Source of the DNA: an uncultured Alcaligenaceae bacterium
GTDB taxonomy: Bacteria > Pseudomonadota > Gammaproteobacteria > Burkholderiales > Burkholderiaceae_B
Length of the DNA: 10,493 nucleotides
Direction: 5' to 3'
Assembly: GCA_937897265.1 (NCBI GenBank)
Contig: CALCPT010000492.1
Location: 1 to 10,493, forward strand
Shown: piece by piece, positions 1 through 6,130 of the stretch
How positions within the stretch are numbered: the first letter of the stretch is position 1
How the letters are laid out: each line of letters begins with the position of its first letter
Translations under genes and position numbers: made by a program
Notes under the pieces: model-generated
Databases searched by the model: none
What the model was told of the DNA's origin: nothing
The model's input: the letters and a program-made list of their open reading frames with translations, nothing else

Positions 1-49
1 ATCTACACAGGCGAAGACACTCTTTCCCTACACGACGCTCTTCCGATCT
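1..49 (+). other. Illumina P5 adapter remnant (i5 index plus Read 1 primer), not genomic
   Basis: Bases 1-8 (ATCTACAC) are the end of the P5 flow-cell sequence, 9-16 (AGGCGAAG) sit exactly where the 8-base i5 index belongs, and 17-49 match the TruSeq Read 1 primer, ending in CTCTTCCGATCT. The index agrees with my memory of TruSeq HT index D505. Native sequence starts at about base 50. This is library adapter carried into the assembly through an untrimmed short insert, so the left edge is a true contig end and nothing before base 50 should be annotated. Confidence 0.98.
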
Positions 50-64
50 AAAAATACTTACGAA

Positions 65-86
65 AATTTTTTAGCGCTAACAAATT
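65..86 (-). terminator. weak AT-rich hairpin downstream of catC
   Basis: An imperfect palindrome is centred on TTAGCGCTAA (71-80), flanked by A/T arms 65-69 and 82-86 with one mismatch pair (70/81). Read on the minus strand it follows the catC stop by about 18 bases and runs into A/T-rich sequence. The stem is mostly A-T pairs and the tract after it is not a clean T run, so this is only a possible terminator. Other cat genes could have followed but the contig ends here. Confidence 0.3.
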
Positions 87-104
87 GCAATACAGACTGA
101 CGGT

Positions 105-395
105 TTACAAATCACTATCTCGAATTGAAGAAGGATGTCTGCACAACGGCATCACTTTGATTTGCATAAATGGGAACAGTGGCAAACCTGATAGCAAGGT
201 ATGAAGCTCATCCACGCTCTCTACATCGAAAATGCTGATGTTTGAATACTCTCCTGCGATTCGCCACAGGTGTCGCCACTTGCCCTGCTGTTGTAAAGCT
301 TGAGCGTACGTTTTTTCCTTTAACTTGATTTCATTGGCCTGTGCTTCTGAAACGCTATGAGGAATCTTGACGTCCATACGAATATGAAAAAGCAT
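105..395 (-). CDS. catC: muconolactone Delta-isomerase CatC
   Basis: Converts muconolactone to beta-ketoadipate enol-lactone, the third step of the catechol branch of the beta-ketoadipate pathway, in the cytoplasm. The 96-residue length equals the family norm. The protein opens with MLFHIRMDVKIPHSV, has the conserved KWRHLWRIAGEYSNISIFDV block at about 39-58, then LPLFPFM and the family C-terminus PLCRHPSSIRDSD. CatC is a small ferredoxin-like fold that forms a decamer (family knowledge). It lies 20 bases after catB on the same strand. An AGGA Shine-Dalgarno sequence sits in that gap (minus strand, about 402-406), which supports the start and co-transcription with catB under CatR. It appears complete. 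The only oddity is that it is the last gene before the adapter-marked contig end, so catA, catD or other partners cannot be seen. Confidence 0.97.
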   Translation of the reverse strand: MLFHIRMDVKIPHSVSEAQANEIKLKEKTYAQALQQQGKWRHLWRIAGEYSNISIFDVESVDELHTLLSGLPLFPFMQIKVMPLCRHPSSIRDSDL

Positions 396-415
396 TTGAT
401 TTTCCTGGCGATGAA

Positions 416-1561
416 TTAAGCGGCTTTGGCTTGTGTAAGCAATCGGTTGGTATCGGGCCTGCGCATTCTGTTGAGCTTTTCAAGATCAATCTCAACGCCT
501 AAGCCCGGCTTGCTTGGCACCTGAAGCATGAAGTCCTTGTAGACCAAAGGCTCGAAAAGCAATTCTTCAGTCAGCAGTAATGGACCAAATAGCTCTGTGC
601 CAAAACTTAGATCTTTGAAGGTAGAAAATACTTGCGCTGACGCTGCAGTACCAATCGCCCCTTCGAGCATCGTGCCGCCGTACAGTGAAATCCCAGCAAG
701 CTGCGCGATGTGTGAAACCAGGCAAGCACCCGTCAACCCACCCGACTGCGTAATCTTGACGGCAAAGACGTCAGCCGCTGCCAGCTTGGCGAGCTCAAAG
801 GCCGCTGCTGGGCCGTGCAATGCTTCATCCGCCATAATGGCGACCGAAAATTTTTCTGCCAACCTAGCCATGCCCGCTTTATTTTCAGCGCGGATCGGCT
901 GCTCGATTAAATCAACACCACCCGCTTCGAGCGCTGCAATCGCACGGCTTGCCTCAATTTCACTCCAGGCTTGATTGACATCGACACGAACACTGACGCT
1001 ATCACCTAGCGCGCGCTTAATGGCCAACACATGTTTGACATCATCCTCAACGCTACGCAGACCGATCTTAAGTTTGAAGATCCGATGGCGACGCAAGGCC
1101 AGCATGCTCTCTGCTTCACTAACGTCTTTCGCCAAATCACCACTGGCTAGTGTCCACGCAACCGGCAACTCGCTTCGCAAGCGACCACCAAGCAGTTCGC
1201 TCAGAGGGATACCGAGTCGACGTGCTTGCGCATCCAAAAGTGCCGTTTCAATGGCGCATTTTGCAAAACGGTTACCTTGAATAATTTTGTTGATCTTTGC
1301 CATCGCCAAGCCAACTTGGCTTGCAGGCATATTGAGAATTAGCGGTGCGATGTGTGTATCAATATTGACCTTGATACTTTCAGGACTTTCATCGCCGTAG
1401 TTCAATCCGCCGATCGTGGTGGCCTCGCCCCAGCCCTGAATGCCGTCGCTGCAAACAATGCGCACTAACACGAGCGTTTGCGTGTTCATCGTGACCACAG
1501 AGAGCTTATGTGGGCGAATCGTTGGGACGTCTACAAGAATGGTTTCGATCTGCTGTATCAT
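416..1561 (-). CDS. catB: muconate cycloisomerase CatB
   Basis: Lactonises cis,cis-muconate to muconolactone, the step after catechol 1,2-dioxygenase; Mn2+-dependent, cytoplasmic, enolase superfamily. The N-terminal capping domain carries the IRPHKL motif of catB enzymes (residues 15-20), followed by a TIM-barrel domain. Visible catalytic residues are the KLK pair K163/K165, metal ligands D194, E220 and D245, K269 and E323. These sit at a constant offset of four from the residues I recall for the Pseudomonas putida enzyme (K167/K169, D198, E224, D249, K273, E327), so the active site is complete. Length of 381 residues is normal. No good Shine-Dalgarno precedes the ATG (ATAAAAAAT), but no better in-frame start exists. 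It is the first gene of a catBC operon, transcribed away from catR from the control region at 1562-1681. Chloromuconate cycloisomerases are close relatives, but pairing with catC and catR favours CatB. Confidence 0.96.
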   Translation of the reverse strand: MIQQIETILVDVPTIRPHKLSVVTMNTQTLVLVRIVCSDGIQGWGEATTIGGLNYGDESPESIKVNIDTHIAPLILNMPASQVGLAMAKINKIIQGNRFAKCAIETALLDAQARRLGIPLSELLGGRLRSELPVAWTLASGDLAKDVSEAESMLALRRHRIFKLKIGLRSVEDDVKHVLAIKRALGDSVSVRVDVNQAWSEIEASRAIAALEAGGVDLIEQPIRAENKAGMARLAEKFSVAIMADEALHGPAAAFELAKLAAADVFAVKITQSGGLTGACLVSHIAQLAGISLYGGTMLEGAIGTAASAQVFSTFKDLSFGTELFGPLLLTEELLFEPLVYKDFMLQVPSKPGLGVEIDLEKLNRMRRPDTNRLLTQAKAA

Positions 1562-1592
1562 ATTTTTTATGCATAATTAATCAATAAACGAG

Positions 1593-1622
1593 ACGATAAA
1601 GCGGTTAAAAACGCGTGTCCAA
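1593..1622 (-). promoter_or_regulatory. putative catBC promoter
   Basis: On the minus strand a -35 hexamer TTGGAC (1617-1622) and a weak -10 hexamer TATCGT (1593-1598) are separated by 18 bases. This predicts a start near 1586, about 25 bases before the catB ATG. A poor -10 and long spacer suit a promoter that needs an activator. The operator at 1644-1658 then centres at -65, the usual recognition-site position for LysR activators, which supports this choice. Confidence 0.5.
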
Positions 1623-1631
1623 GATCGATTT

Positions 1632-1658
1632 GGTATCTTTTCAATACCTTTTAGGTAT
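1632..1658. promoter_or_regulatory. CatR operator: ATAC-N7-GTAT recognition site plus proximal half-site
   Basis: ATACCT-TTT-AGGTAT at 1644-1658 is a 15-base dyad matching the ATAC-N7-GTAT consensus known for CatM/BenM-type regulators. A further GGTAT (1632-1636) pairs with ATACC (1644-1648) as a second dyad, GGTAT-N7-ATACC, closer to the catB -35 box. This is the expected recognition-site plus activation-site layout for muconate-responsive activation. The dyad also lies just upstream of catR, over a possible TTGGTA (1630-1635) / AGGTAT (1653-1658) promoter, so binding would repress catR itself. Confidence 0.7.
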
Positions 1659-1681
1659 GCGAGCATTGTGAAAAATTAAAT

Positions 1682-2602
1682 ATGGCGTTCGAACTCAGAC
1701 ATCTGAAATATTTTGTGATGGTTGCCGAAGAAAAAAACTTCACGCGTGCAGCCGAGCGTCTATTCATCGCGCAGCCGCCGCTGAGCCGGCAGATTAAACA
1801 GCTAGAGGATGAGCTCGGAGCCGAGCTCTTTGAACGCGGTTCGCGGCCACTGGCGTTAACAGAAACGGGTAAGTTTTTCTATGCCCATGCGCAGCAACTC
1901 TTATCACAGGCAGCAGAAATTAAAGCGATGACCAAGCGTGTTTCGCAAATTCATCGAACACTTTCTATTGGATATGTTGCATCGACGCTTTATGGAAAAC
2001 TGCCAAAAATCATTCGTCTGTATCGTCACGAATACAACTCGGTCGATTTGCAATTACACGAGATGACGACCGTCGAACAGATCAAAGCCTTAAAGGAAGG
2101 GGTCATTGATGTGGGTTTTGGTCGAATCAAACACGAAGACCAAAATGTTCACAGAATTGTTTTGCGCGATGAGCGCCTGATTGTTGCCTTGCCGATCGGT
2201 CACCCTCTTGCAGAAAATTCTGATAGCCTAGATTTAAAAAGCCTGATTCATGACAAGCTGATTGTTTTTCCGAAGGCGCCCCGCCCAAGCTTTGCTGATC
2301 AAGTGTTATCCGCCTTTCACGATCGAGCGTTGACACCTAAAAAAATTATTGAAGTGCGTGAACTTCAGATTGCAATCGGCTTAGTCGCTGCGGGTGAAGG
2401 CATTGCGATCGTACCGAATAGCCTGATTGGAATGAAGCGCGACGATATCATTTATAAAGATTTAAATGAACGTCACGCCTATTCGCCTATCATTATGAGT
2501 GTGCGTGCGATGGATCAATCCGAAGAGATCAGAAATCTTCTTGATCTGATCTACCGGATTTACGACGAAGAGCAGATCCCTTATGTTCGTGGAACGCTCT
2601 AA
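1682..2602 (+). CDS. catR: LysR-family regulator CatR (CatM/BenM type)
   Basis: Transcriptional activator of catBC, expected to respond to cis,cis-muconate. The N-terminal winged helix-turn-helix (about 1-60) contains FELRHLKYF and the subgroup signature AQPPLSRQIKQLE (30-42), followed by a linker helix and a two-lobed effector domain (about 92-306). S101 and T130 fall where I recall the muconate-contacting S99 and T128 of BenM, with the same offset of two. The block LKEGVIDVGFGR is also typical of this subgroup. Length of 306 residues is normal. The start is followed directly by the HTH; no strong Shine-Dalgarno is seen. It is divergent from catB with a CatR-type operator between them. Its stop codon is only 12 bases from the end of the convergent amidohydrolase gene. 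Confidence 0.92.
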   Translation: MAFELRHLKYFVMVAEEKNFTRAAERLFIAQPPLSRQIKQLEDELGAELFERGSRPLALTETGKFFYAHAQQLLSQAAEIKAMTKRVSQIHRTLSIGYVASTLYGKLPKIIRLYRHEYNSVDLQLHEMTTVEQIKALKEGVIDVGFGRIKHEDQNVHRIVLRDERLIVALPIGHPLAENSDSLDLKSLIHDKLIVFPKAPRPSFADQVLSAFHDRALTPKKIIEVRELQIAIGLVAAGEGIAIVPNSLIGMKRDDIIYKDLNERHAYSPIIMSVRAMDQSEEIRNLLDLIYRIYDEEQIPYVRGTL

Positions 2603-2609
2603 ACAGCGT
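2594..2609. terminator. short hairpin between convergent genes
   Basis: ACGCT-CTAAAC-AGCGT forms a 5-bp stem that contains the catR stop codon and nearly fills the 12-base gap before the end of the convergent amidohydrolase gene. Neither strand has a T run after it, so it is at best a weak or bidirectional transcription barrier. Confidence 0.25.
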
Positions 2610-2614
2610 GGACC

Positions 2615-3793
2615 TTAAACTAGAAATCGCTCGGCCAGTAATACCCAATAGGCAGAACCGATACTCACATTATGATCGTTAAAATCATAGTTTGAGTTAT
2701 GCACCATGCAAGCACCATGCCCTCCTGTGCTTTGGTCTCCGTTGCCAATCAGTAAATAACAACCCGGCAGTTGCTCAAGCATAAACGCAAAATCCTCGCT
2801 TCCTGTAAGAGGCGCAGCATTCAAATTAACGTTCGACGCGCCAACCAACTCACACGCCACTGCCCGCGCAAAATCTGTTTCTTCTTTTGTGTTTACTAGA
2901 ACTGGGTACCCACTTACAAAATCAACGGCAGCAGTCACGCCATAGCTTTGCGCCTGAGCTTGCACCAACTCTGCGATTCGTTTTTTCAGCATGGCATGCA
3001 CTTCGCGATTAAGCGCGCGCACACTCAGCTTTAGTACAGCGCGCTGCGGGATCACGTTATTAACCTGCCCCGCCTGAAATGATCCCACCGTAATCACCGA
3101 CATTTCGAGCGGCGGCGTATTGCGAGAGACGATTGATTGCAATGCCATCACAATGGCACACCCGGCAACGACTGGATCAGCGGCGAAATGTGGCATAGCT
3201 CCATGACCACCGACGCCATCAAGCGTAATGGTGATATTTTGGCTTGAAGCCATAAACGGACCATCTTTAAAAACTAGCTGCCCGGGCGGCATCCCTGGCA
3301 TGTTATGCATCGCAAAGATCGCATCGCAAGGAAACTTCTCAAACAAGCCATCATCCATCATTGTCTTTGCGCCGCCGAGTCCTTCCTCGGCTGGTTGAAA
3401 AATCAAATTCAGAGTGCCGTTGAAGTCTCCAGACTCGGCTAAAAACTTTGCGGCGGCCAAGAGCATCGCCGTATGCCCATCGTGCCCGCATGCGTGCATG
3501 ACACCCGTTTGGCAGCTTGCGTACGCTAGACCAGTGGCTTCTTCAATCGGTAAGGCGTCCATATCGGCACGGATGCCGATCGATTTAGTACCAGTGCCCT
3601 TTTTCAATTGCCCAACGACACCCGTTTGGCCTAGGCCTGTCGTCACCGCATAGCCCCAGGATCTTAGCTGGTTGGCAACTAGCTCGCTTGTTCTACGTTC
3701 TTGATAGCCAAGCTCAGGGTGTTTATGTATGTCACGACGAACGGCCGTGAACTCATCGGCAATTAACTTTAAGCTTTCAAGATGTGGATGCAT
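2615..3793 (-). CDS. M20D-family amidohydrolase, hippurate hydrolase-like
   Basis: A metal-dependent hydrolase that removes an acyl group from an N-acyl amino acid. The family includes hippurate hydrolase, N-acyl-L-amino acid hydrolases and plant auxin-conjugate hydrolases. Sequence features: RRDIHKHPELGYQE (19-32), GIRADMDALP (73-82), the signature HACGHDGHTAMLL (100-112), PAEEG (134-138), AMHN (161-164), a dimerisation-domain GGHGAMPH (195-202), GSEDFAF (331-337) and a C-terminal H365. Likely ligands of the two-metal site are C102, H104, E137, H163 and H365, so the enzyme should be active. The cysteine in the HACGHD motif marks the M20D subgroup. Length of 392 residues is typical and no signal peptide is present, so it is cytoplasmic. 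It starts 3 bases after the Bug gene with a GGAG Shine-Dalgarno inside that gene, so the two are co-transcribed and probably translationally coupled. The substrate is not provable from sequence; hippurate or a related aromatic amide is suggested by the adjacent cat genes. Confidence 0.9.
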   Translation of the reverse strand: MHPHLESLKLIADEFTAVRRDIHKHPELGYQERRTSELVANQLRSWGYAVTTGLGQTGVVGQLKKGTGTKSIGIRADMDALPIEEATGLAYASCQTGVMHACGHDGHTAMLLAAAKFLAESGDFNGTLNLIFQPAEEGLGGAKTMMDDGLFEKFPCDAIFAMHNMPGMPPGQLVFKDGPFMASSQNITITLDGVGGHGAMPHFAADPVVAGCAIVMALQSIVSRNTPPLEMSVITVGSFQAGQVNNVIPQRAVLKLSVRALNREVHAMLKKRIAELVQAQAQSYGVTAAVDFVSGYPVLVNTKEETDFARAVACELVGASNVNLNAAPLTGSEDFAFMLEQLPGCYLLIGNGDQSTGGHGACMVHNSNYDFNDHNVSIGSAYWVLLAERFLV

Positions 3794-3796
3794 GCT

Positions 3797-4816
3797 TTAC
3801 TCCGGCTGTAAATCTATCGACTTGGCGATTGCACGAAATTTTTCGACGCCTTCAGCGTACACGCGGGCGACCTCGGCTTGCGACAAAGGCGGTGCGATCA
3901 GCAGGCTGTTGAGTGTGAGCCCATTGCGCACGGCTGGATCTTCTAGCGACGCTGTAATTGCCTTATACAAAGTATTCACGACTGCCTCTGGTGTGCTTTG
4001 CGGTACAAAATAACCCGTCCAGATGGTAAAAATAAAATTCTTTAATTCTTTGCTTTCACCGATAGCAGGATATTGCTTTACACCCTCGAGCCTTTCTTGG
4101 TTGAGCATGGCAAGGATTTTGATCAAACCTGATTTACTTTGCTCATCGTAGCTTTTTCCATAGGGCGACAGAAAAATATCAACTTCTCCACTCATCACCG
4201 CTTGTGCTGCCGGCGCGCCGCCTTTGAAGGGTACATGCAACATCGCAACGCCTGTGACTTTCGACAGATGCTCACCAAGCAAATGGTAGAACGACCCCAC
4301 ACCAACGCTCGCATAAGTGATTGGCTTACCTAACTCGGCCTGCTTGCGTGCATAGGCAACTAACTCATCCATGTTACTCACGGGCAGGTCTTTTCTTGCC
4401 AGCACGGCAATCTGTGCCGAACCGATCATCTGTACTAGCTTGAATTCTTCACTTTTGAATTTAACCGCCTTCATTGCGAGTGGCGCAAGAATCAGCTCAT
4501 TTGGTGAGCCTTGAAAAATGCGATAGCCATCGGCAGGGCTATTTAGCAACTTTTGCGCTGCAATCGATCCGCTAGCGCCCCCAAGATTCTCAACGATCAC
4601 TGGCTGCCCCAGTTGTTTAGATAACGGCATGTTGACAAACCGAGCGATCACATCCGATAAACCACCGGCTGGGTACGGCACCATCAAGCTGACCGGTTTA
4701 TCAGGAAAAGTTTCTGCTCCGCATGTGTGTACCAGTGAAAAAAGCATGAGTGTTGCCACGGCATGTTTGAGCAGCGTGCTTGCGGATAAAGCGATACGTT
4801 GGCGCATATTCATCAT
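3797..4816 (-). CDS. Bug/TctC-family periplasmic solute-binding protein
   Basis: Extracytoplasmic receptor of the tripartite tricarboxylate transporter (TTT) class; the family binds small carboxylates and related acids in the periplasm. An N-terminal signal peptide covers about residues 1-34 (basic MRQR, hydrophobic ATLMLFSLV, probable cleavage after CGA34). The mature start FPDKPVSLMVPYPAGGLSD (37-55) is the family hallmark, followed by VENLGGASGSIAA and the repeated two-lobe pattern. A cysteine (C32) lies near the cleavage site, but its flanks (VHTC) fit a lipobox poorly. Three candidate starts (MMNM) are present; GGA at about 4817-4819 gives best spacing to the second ATG (4811-4813), so the true start may be 3 bases shorter. 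It is first in an operon with the amidohydrolase. No TctA/TctB membrane subunits are nearby, as is common for orphan Bug proteins in Burkholderiales. Confidence 0.93.
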   Translation of the reverse strand: MMNMRQRIALSASTLLKHAVATLMLFSLVHTCGAETFPDKPVSLMVPYPAGGLSDVIARFVNMPLSKQLGQPVIVENLGGASGSIAAQKLLNSPADGYRIFQGSPNELILAPLAMKAVKFKSEEFKLVQMIGSAQIAVLARKDLPVSNMDELVAYARKQAELGKPITYASVGVGSFYHLLGEHLSKVTGVAMLHVPFKGGAPAAQAVMSGEVDIFLSPYGKSYDEQSKSGLIKILAMLNQERLEGVKQYPAIGESKELKNFIFTIWTGYFVPQSTPEAVVNTLYKAITASLEDPAVRNGLTLNSLLIAPPLSQAEVARVYAEGVEKFRAIAKSIDLQPE

Positions 4817-4849
4817 GGATCCATTAGAGTTTGAGGGATTGTTTGGAAG

Positions 4850-4878
4850 ATGCTAATCCTTGATAAATCATGTGTCTA
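4850..4878 (-). promoter_or_regulatory. putative promoter of the Bug-amidohydrolase operon
   Basis: Minus-strand -35 TAGACA (4873-4878, 5 of 6 consensus bases) and -10 TAGCAT (4850-4855, 4 of 6) are spaced by 17 bases. The predicted start is near 4843, giving a short leader of about 27 bases before the gene. Confidence 0.5.
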
Positions 4879-4881
4879 ATG

Positions 4882-4916
4882 TATTATTTTTATAATAACT
4901 ATGATTTTTATGAATA
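4882..4916. promoter_or_regulatory. putative LysR operator between divergent genes
   Basis: TAT-N11-ATA at 4900-4916 is centred on 4908, which is -65 from the start inferred for the Bug operon. TATTAT-TTTT-ATAATA at 4882-4897 is a perfect 6+6 dyad centred near -47. Together these mimic the recognition and activation sites of a LysR-regulated divergent promoter. A plus-strand TATAAT (4891-4896) lies inside the second dyad and could be the -10 box of the LysR gene, which would allow autorepression; no good -35 at normal spacing was seen. The region is very A/T rich, so chance dyads are possible. Confidence 0.4.
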
Positions 4917-4936
4917 CATTGATATGATTTGATCCT

Positions 4937-5836
4937 ATGAATATCAAAAGCTTAGAGCATTTAATCGGCCTCGCAGACACAGGGTCGTTTAGCCGTGCTG
5001 CAGACAAATTATTTATTACCCAGTCTGCCTTAAGTCGCAGCATTCAGAACTTAGAAGAAGAGCTTGGCGGCAAGCTTTTTGATCGTATTGGCAAACGCAA
5101 TGTACTGACACCGCTCGGCGAAGATATCGTTCATCGTGCAAGGCAAATTGTGCAAGGTGCGGTGGCCCTCAAACTCAACGCCACGCTCTTCCAACAAGGC
5201 AGTGGTGGAAAAATTCGCGTTGGACTTGGCTCGGGGCCTGGCGCCTTATTGATGACGCCACTTTTGTGTCATGTCGCCACACATAGGCCCCATATACAGA
5301 CCACGGTTGCGCGTGGCTCGACTGAATTGCAACTGATGCAGCTTAGGGCCAGAGAACTCGATGCGCTGGTTGTAGATGTGCGTCGTGTCACACCCGCCCC
5401 AGATCTGCATATCGAATTTCTTAGGCAACTACGTGCAGGATTTGTCTGCCGAACAGAGCATCCGCTGGCCCAAGCTCGCAGCGTCAGCCTTGAAGATCTG
5501 CTTGCTTATCCGATTGCCTCAACGCCACTTGCGGATGAAGTGGCGCGCATTATTATCGAACGCTATGGCTCCAAAGCCGATCCAAAAAGCATGACGACAC
5601 TTGAGTGTGAAGACGTGACGAGCCTGATCGATACCATTCATCGCACAGACGCTATTTTTCTTGGCATTATTGCTGCAGCAAAAGCGGGAATCAAAGCGGG
5701 CAAGTTGGTTGAACTAAAAATTAAACCTGCACTCAATGCCTCGGCTCAGTTTGCTTACATCACCTTAACCGGGTCAACCATGGCACCAGTCATGAGTTTT
5801 TTCAGAAGTTTTGTTTCTGAACATCTTTCTGACTAG
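4937..5836 (+). CDS. LysR-family transcriptional regulator, divergent from the Bug operon
   Basis: DNA-binding regulator, probably controlling the divergent Bug-amidohydrolase operon and itself. The winged helix-turn-helix occupies about residues 1-60 with SFSRAADKLFITQSALSRSI (17-36) and IQNLEEELGGKLFDR, then a linker and the effector-binding domain from about 90 to 295. Length of 299 residues is typical. It does not share the AQPPLSRQI signature of the catR gene in this window, so it is a different subgroup with a different, unknown ligand; the hydrolase substrate or a product is a reasonable guess. No clear Shine-Dalgarno precedes the ATG (GATTTGATCCT), but the start matches the usual LysR N-terminus (MNIKSLEHLIGLADTGSFS). 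The following gene on the same strand has its own promoter and riboswitch. Confidence 0.9.
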   Translation: MNIKSLEHLIGLADTGSFSRAADKLFITQSALSRSIQNLEEELGGKLFDRIGKRNVLTPLGEDIVHRARQIVQGAVALKLNATLFQQGSGGKIRVGLGSGPGALLMTPLLCHVATHRPHIQTTVARGSTELQLMQLRARELDALVVDVRRVTPAPDLHIEFLRQLRAGFVCRTEHPLAQARSVSLEDLLAYPIASTPLADEVARIIIERYGSKADPKSMTTLECEDVTSLIDTIHRTDAIFLGIIAAAKAGIKAGKLVELKIKPALNASAQFAYITLTGSTMAPVMSFFRSFVSEHLSD

Positions 5837-5854
5837 TCAAAAATATTCAACACG

Positions 5855-5863
5855 TGTAATAAT
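5855..5863 (+). promoter_or_regulatory. putative extended -10 promoter of the riboswitch transcript
   Basis: TG-T-AATAAT gives an extended -10 element with 5 of 6 consensus bases in the hexamer (5858-5863). The start would be near 5870, about 9 bases before the first aptamer. No convincing -35 box is present, which an extended -10 can tolerate. It begins 19 bases after the LysR stop. Confidence 0.45.
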
Positions 5864-5878
5864 GCATCTTAAATCTCG

Positions 5879-6070
5879 ATCGGGAGAGCCCTACATGTTT
5901 AATAAACATCAGGCGCCGAAGGAGCAACCGCCCCGGAAACTCTCAGGCAAAAGGACCGATTTAGATCTTGCACTCTGAAGAGCTGCCGCGATTCGTCATG
6001 CGGCACACCGCAGGAGCAAACATTCAACTTTTGTGTCTGAATGTGAATCTCTCAGGTACCAAACAGAGGG
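5879..6070 (+). promoter_or_regulatory. tandem glycine riboswitch (gcvT type, two aptamers)
   Basis: Aptamer 1 spans 5879-5960. P1 is ATCGG (5879-5883) with CCGAT (5956-5960), P2 is GAGAG with CTCTC, and there is a variable hairpin ATGTTT-AAT-AAACAT (5895-5909). Conserved core strings GCCGAAGGAGCAA (5914-5926) and CTCTCAGGCAAAAGGACCG are present. Aptamer 2 spans about 5973-6068. P1 is CTCTG (5973-5977) with CAGAG (6064-6068), with hairpins TGCCGC/GCGGCA (5984-5989, 6000-6005) and ACATTCA/TGAATGT (6020-6026, 6038-6044). Core strings are ACCGCAGGAGCAA and CTCTCAGGTACCAAACAGAG. The linker (5961-5972) is short, as usual for tandem glycine riboswitches; the leader ATCT (5873-5876) can pair with AGAT in it (5963-5966), a possible P0. 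After the aptamers, GAAAAC-ATCTG-GTTTTC (6079-6095) forms a hairpin without a T run, so there is no intrinsic terminator. The Shine-Dalgarno GGAG (6118-6121) suggests translational control of the downstream dehydrogenase. Confidence 0.95.
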
Positions 6071-6130
6071 GGCGTGTAGAAAACATCTGGTTTTCGCACC
6101 CAACCCTATCGACGTTTGGAGCTAACTCTC

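Noticed and set aside
597..1280. Plus-strand open frames across the catB gene
   Set aside because: They lie fully antisense to catB, show no family motifs and are low-complexity shadows of its codon use.
6116..6130. Upstream TTG start adding five residues to the dehydrogenase
   Set aside because: It would overlap the GGAG Shine-Dalgarno that serves the ATG at 6131, and the family starts just before the GxGxxG motif.
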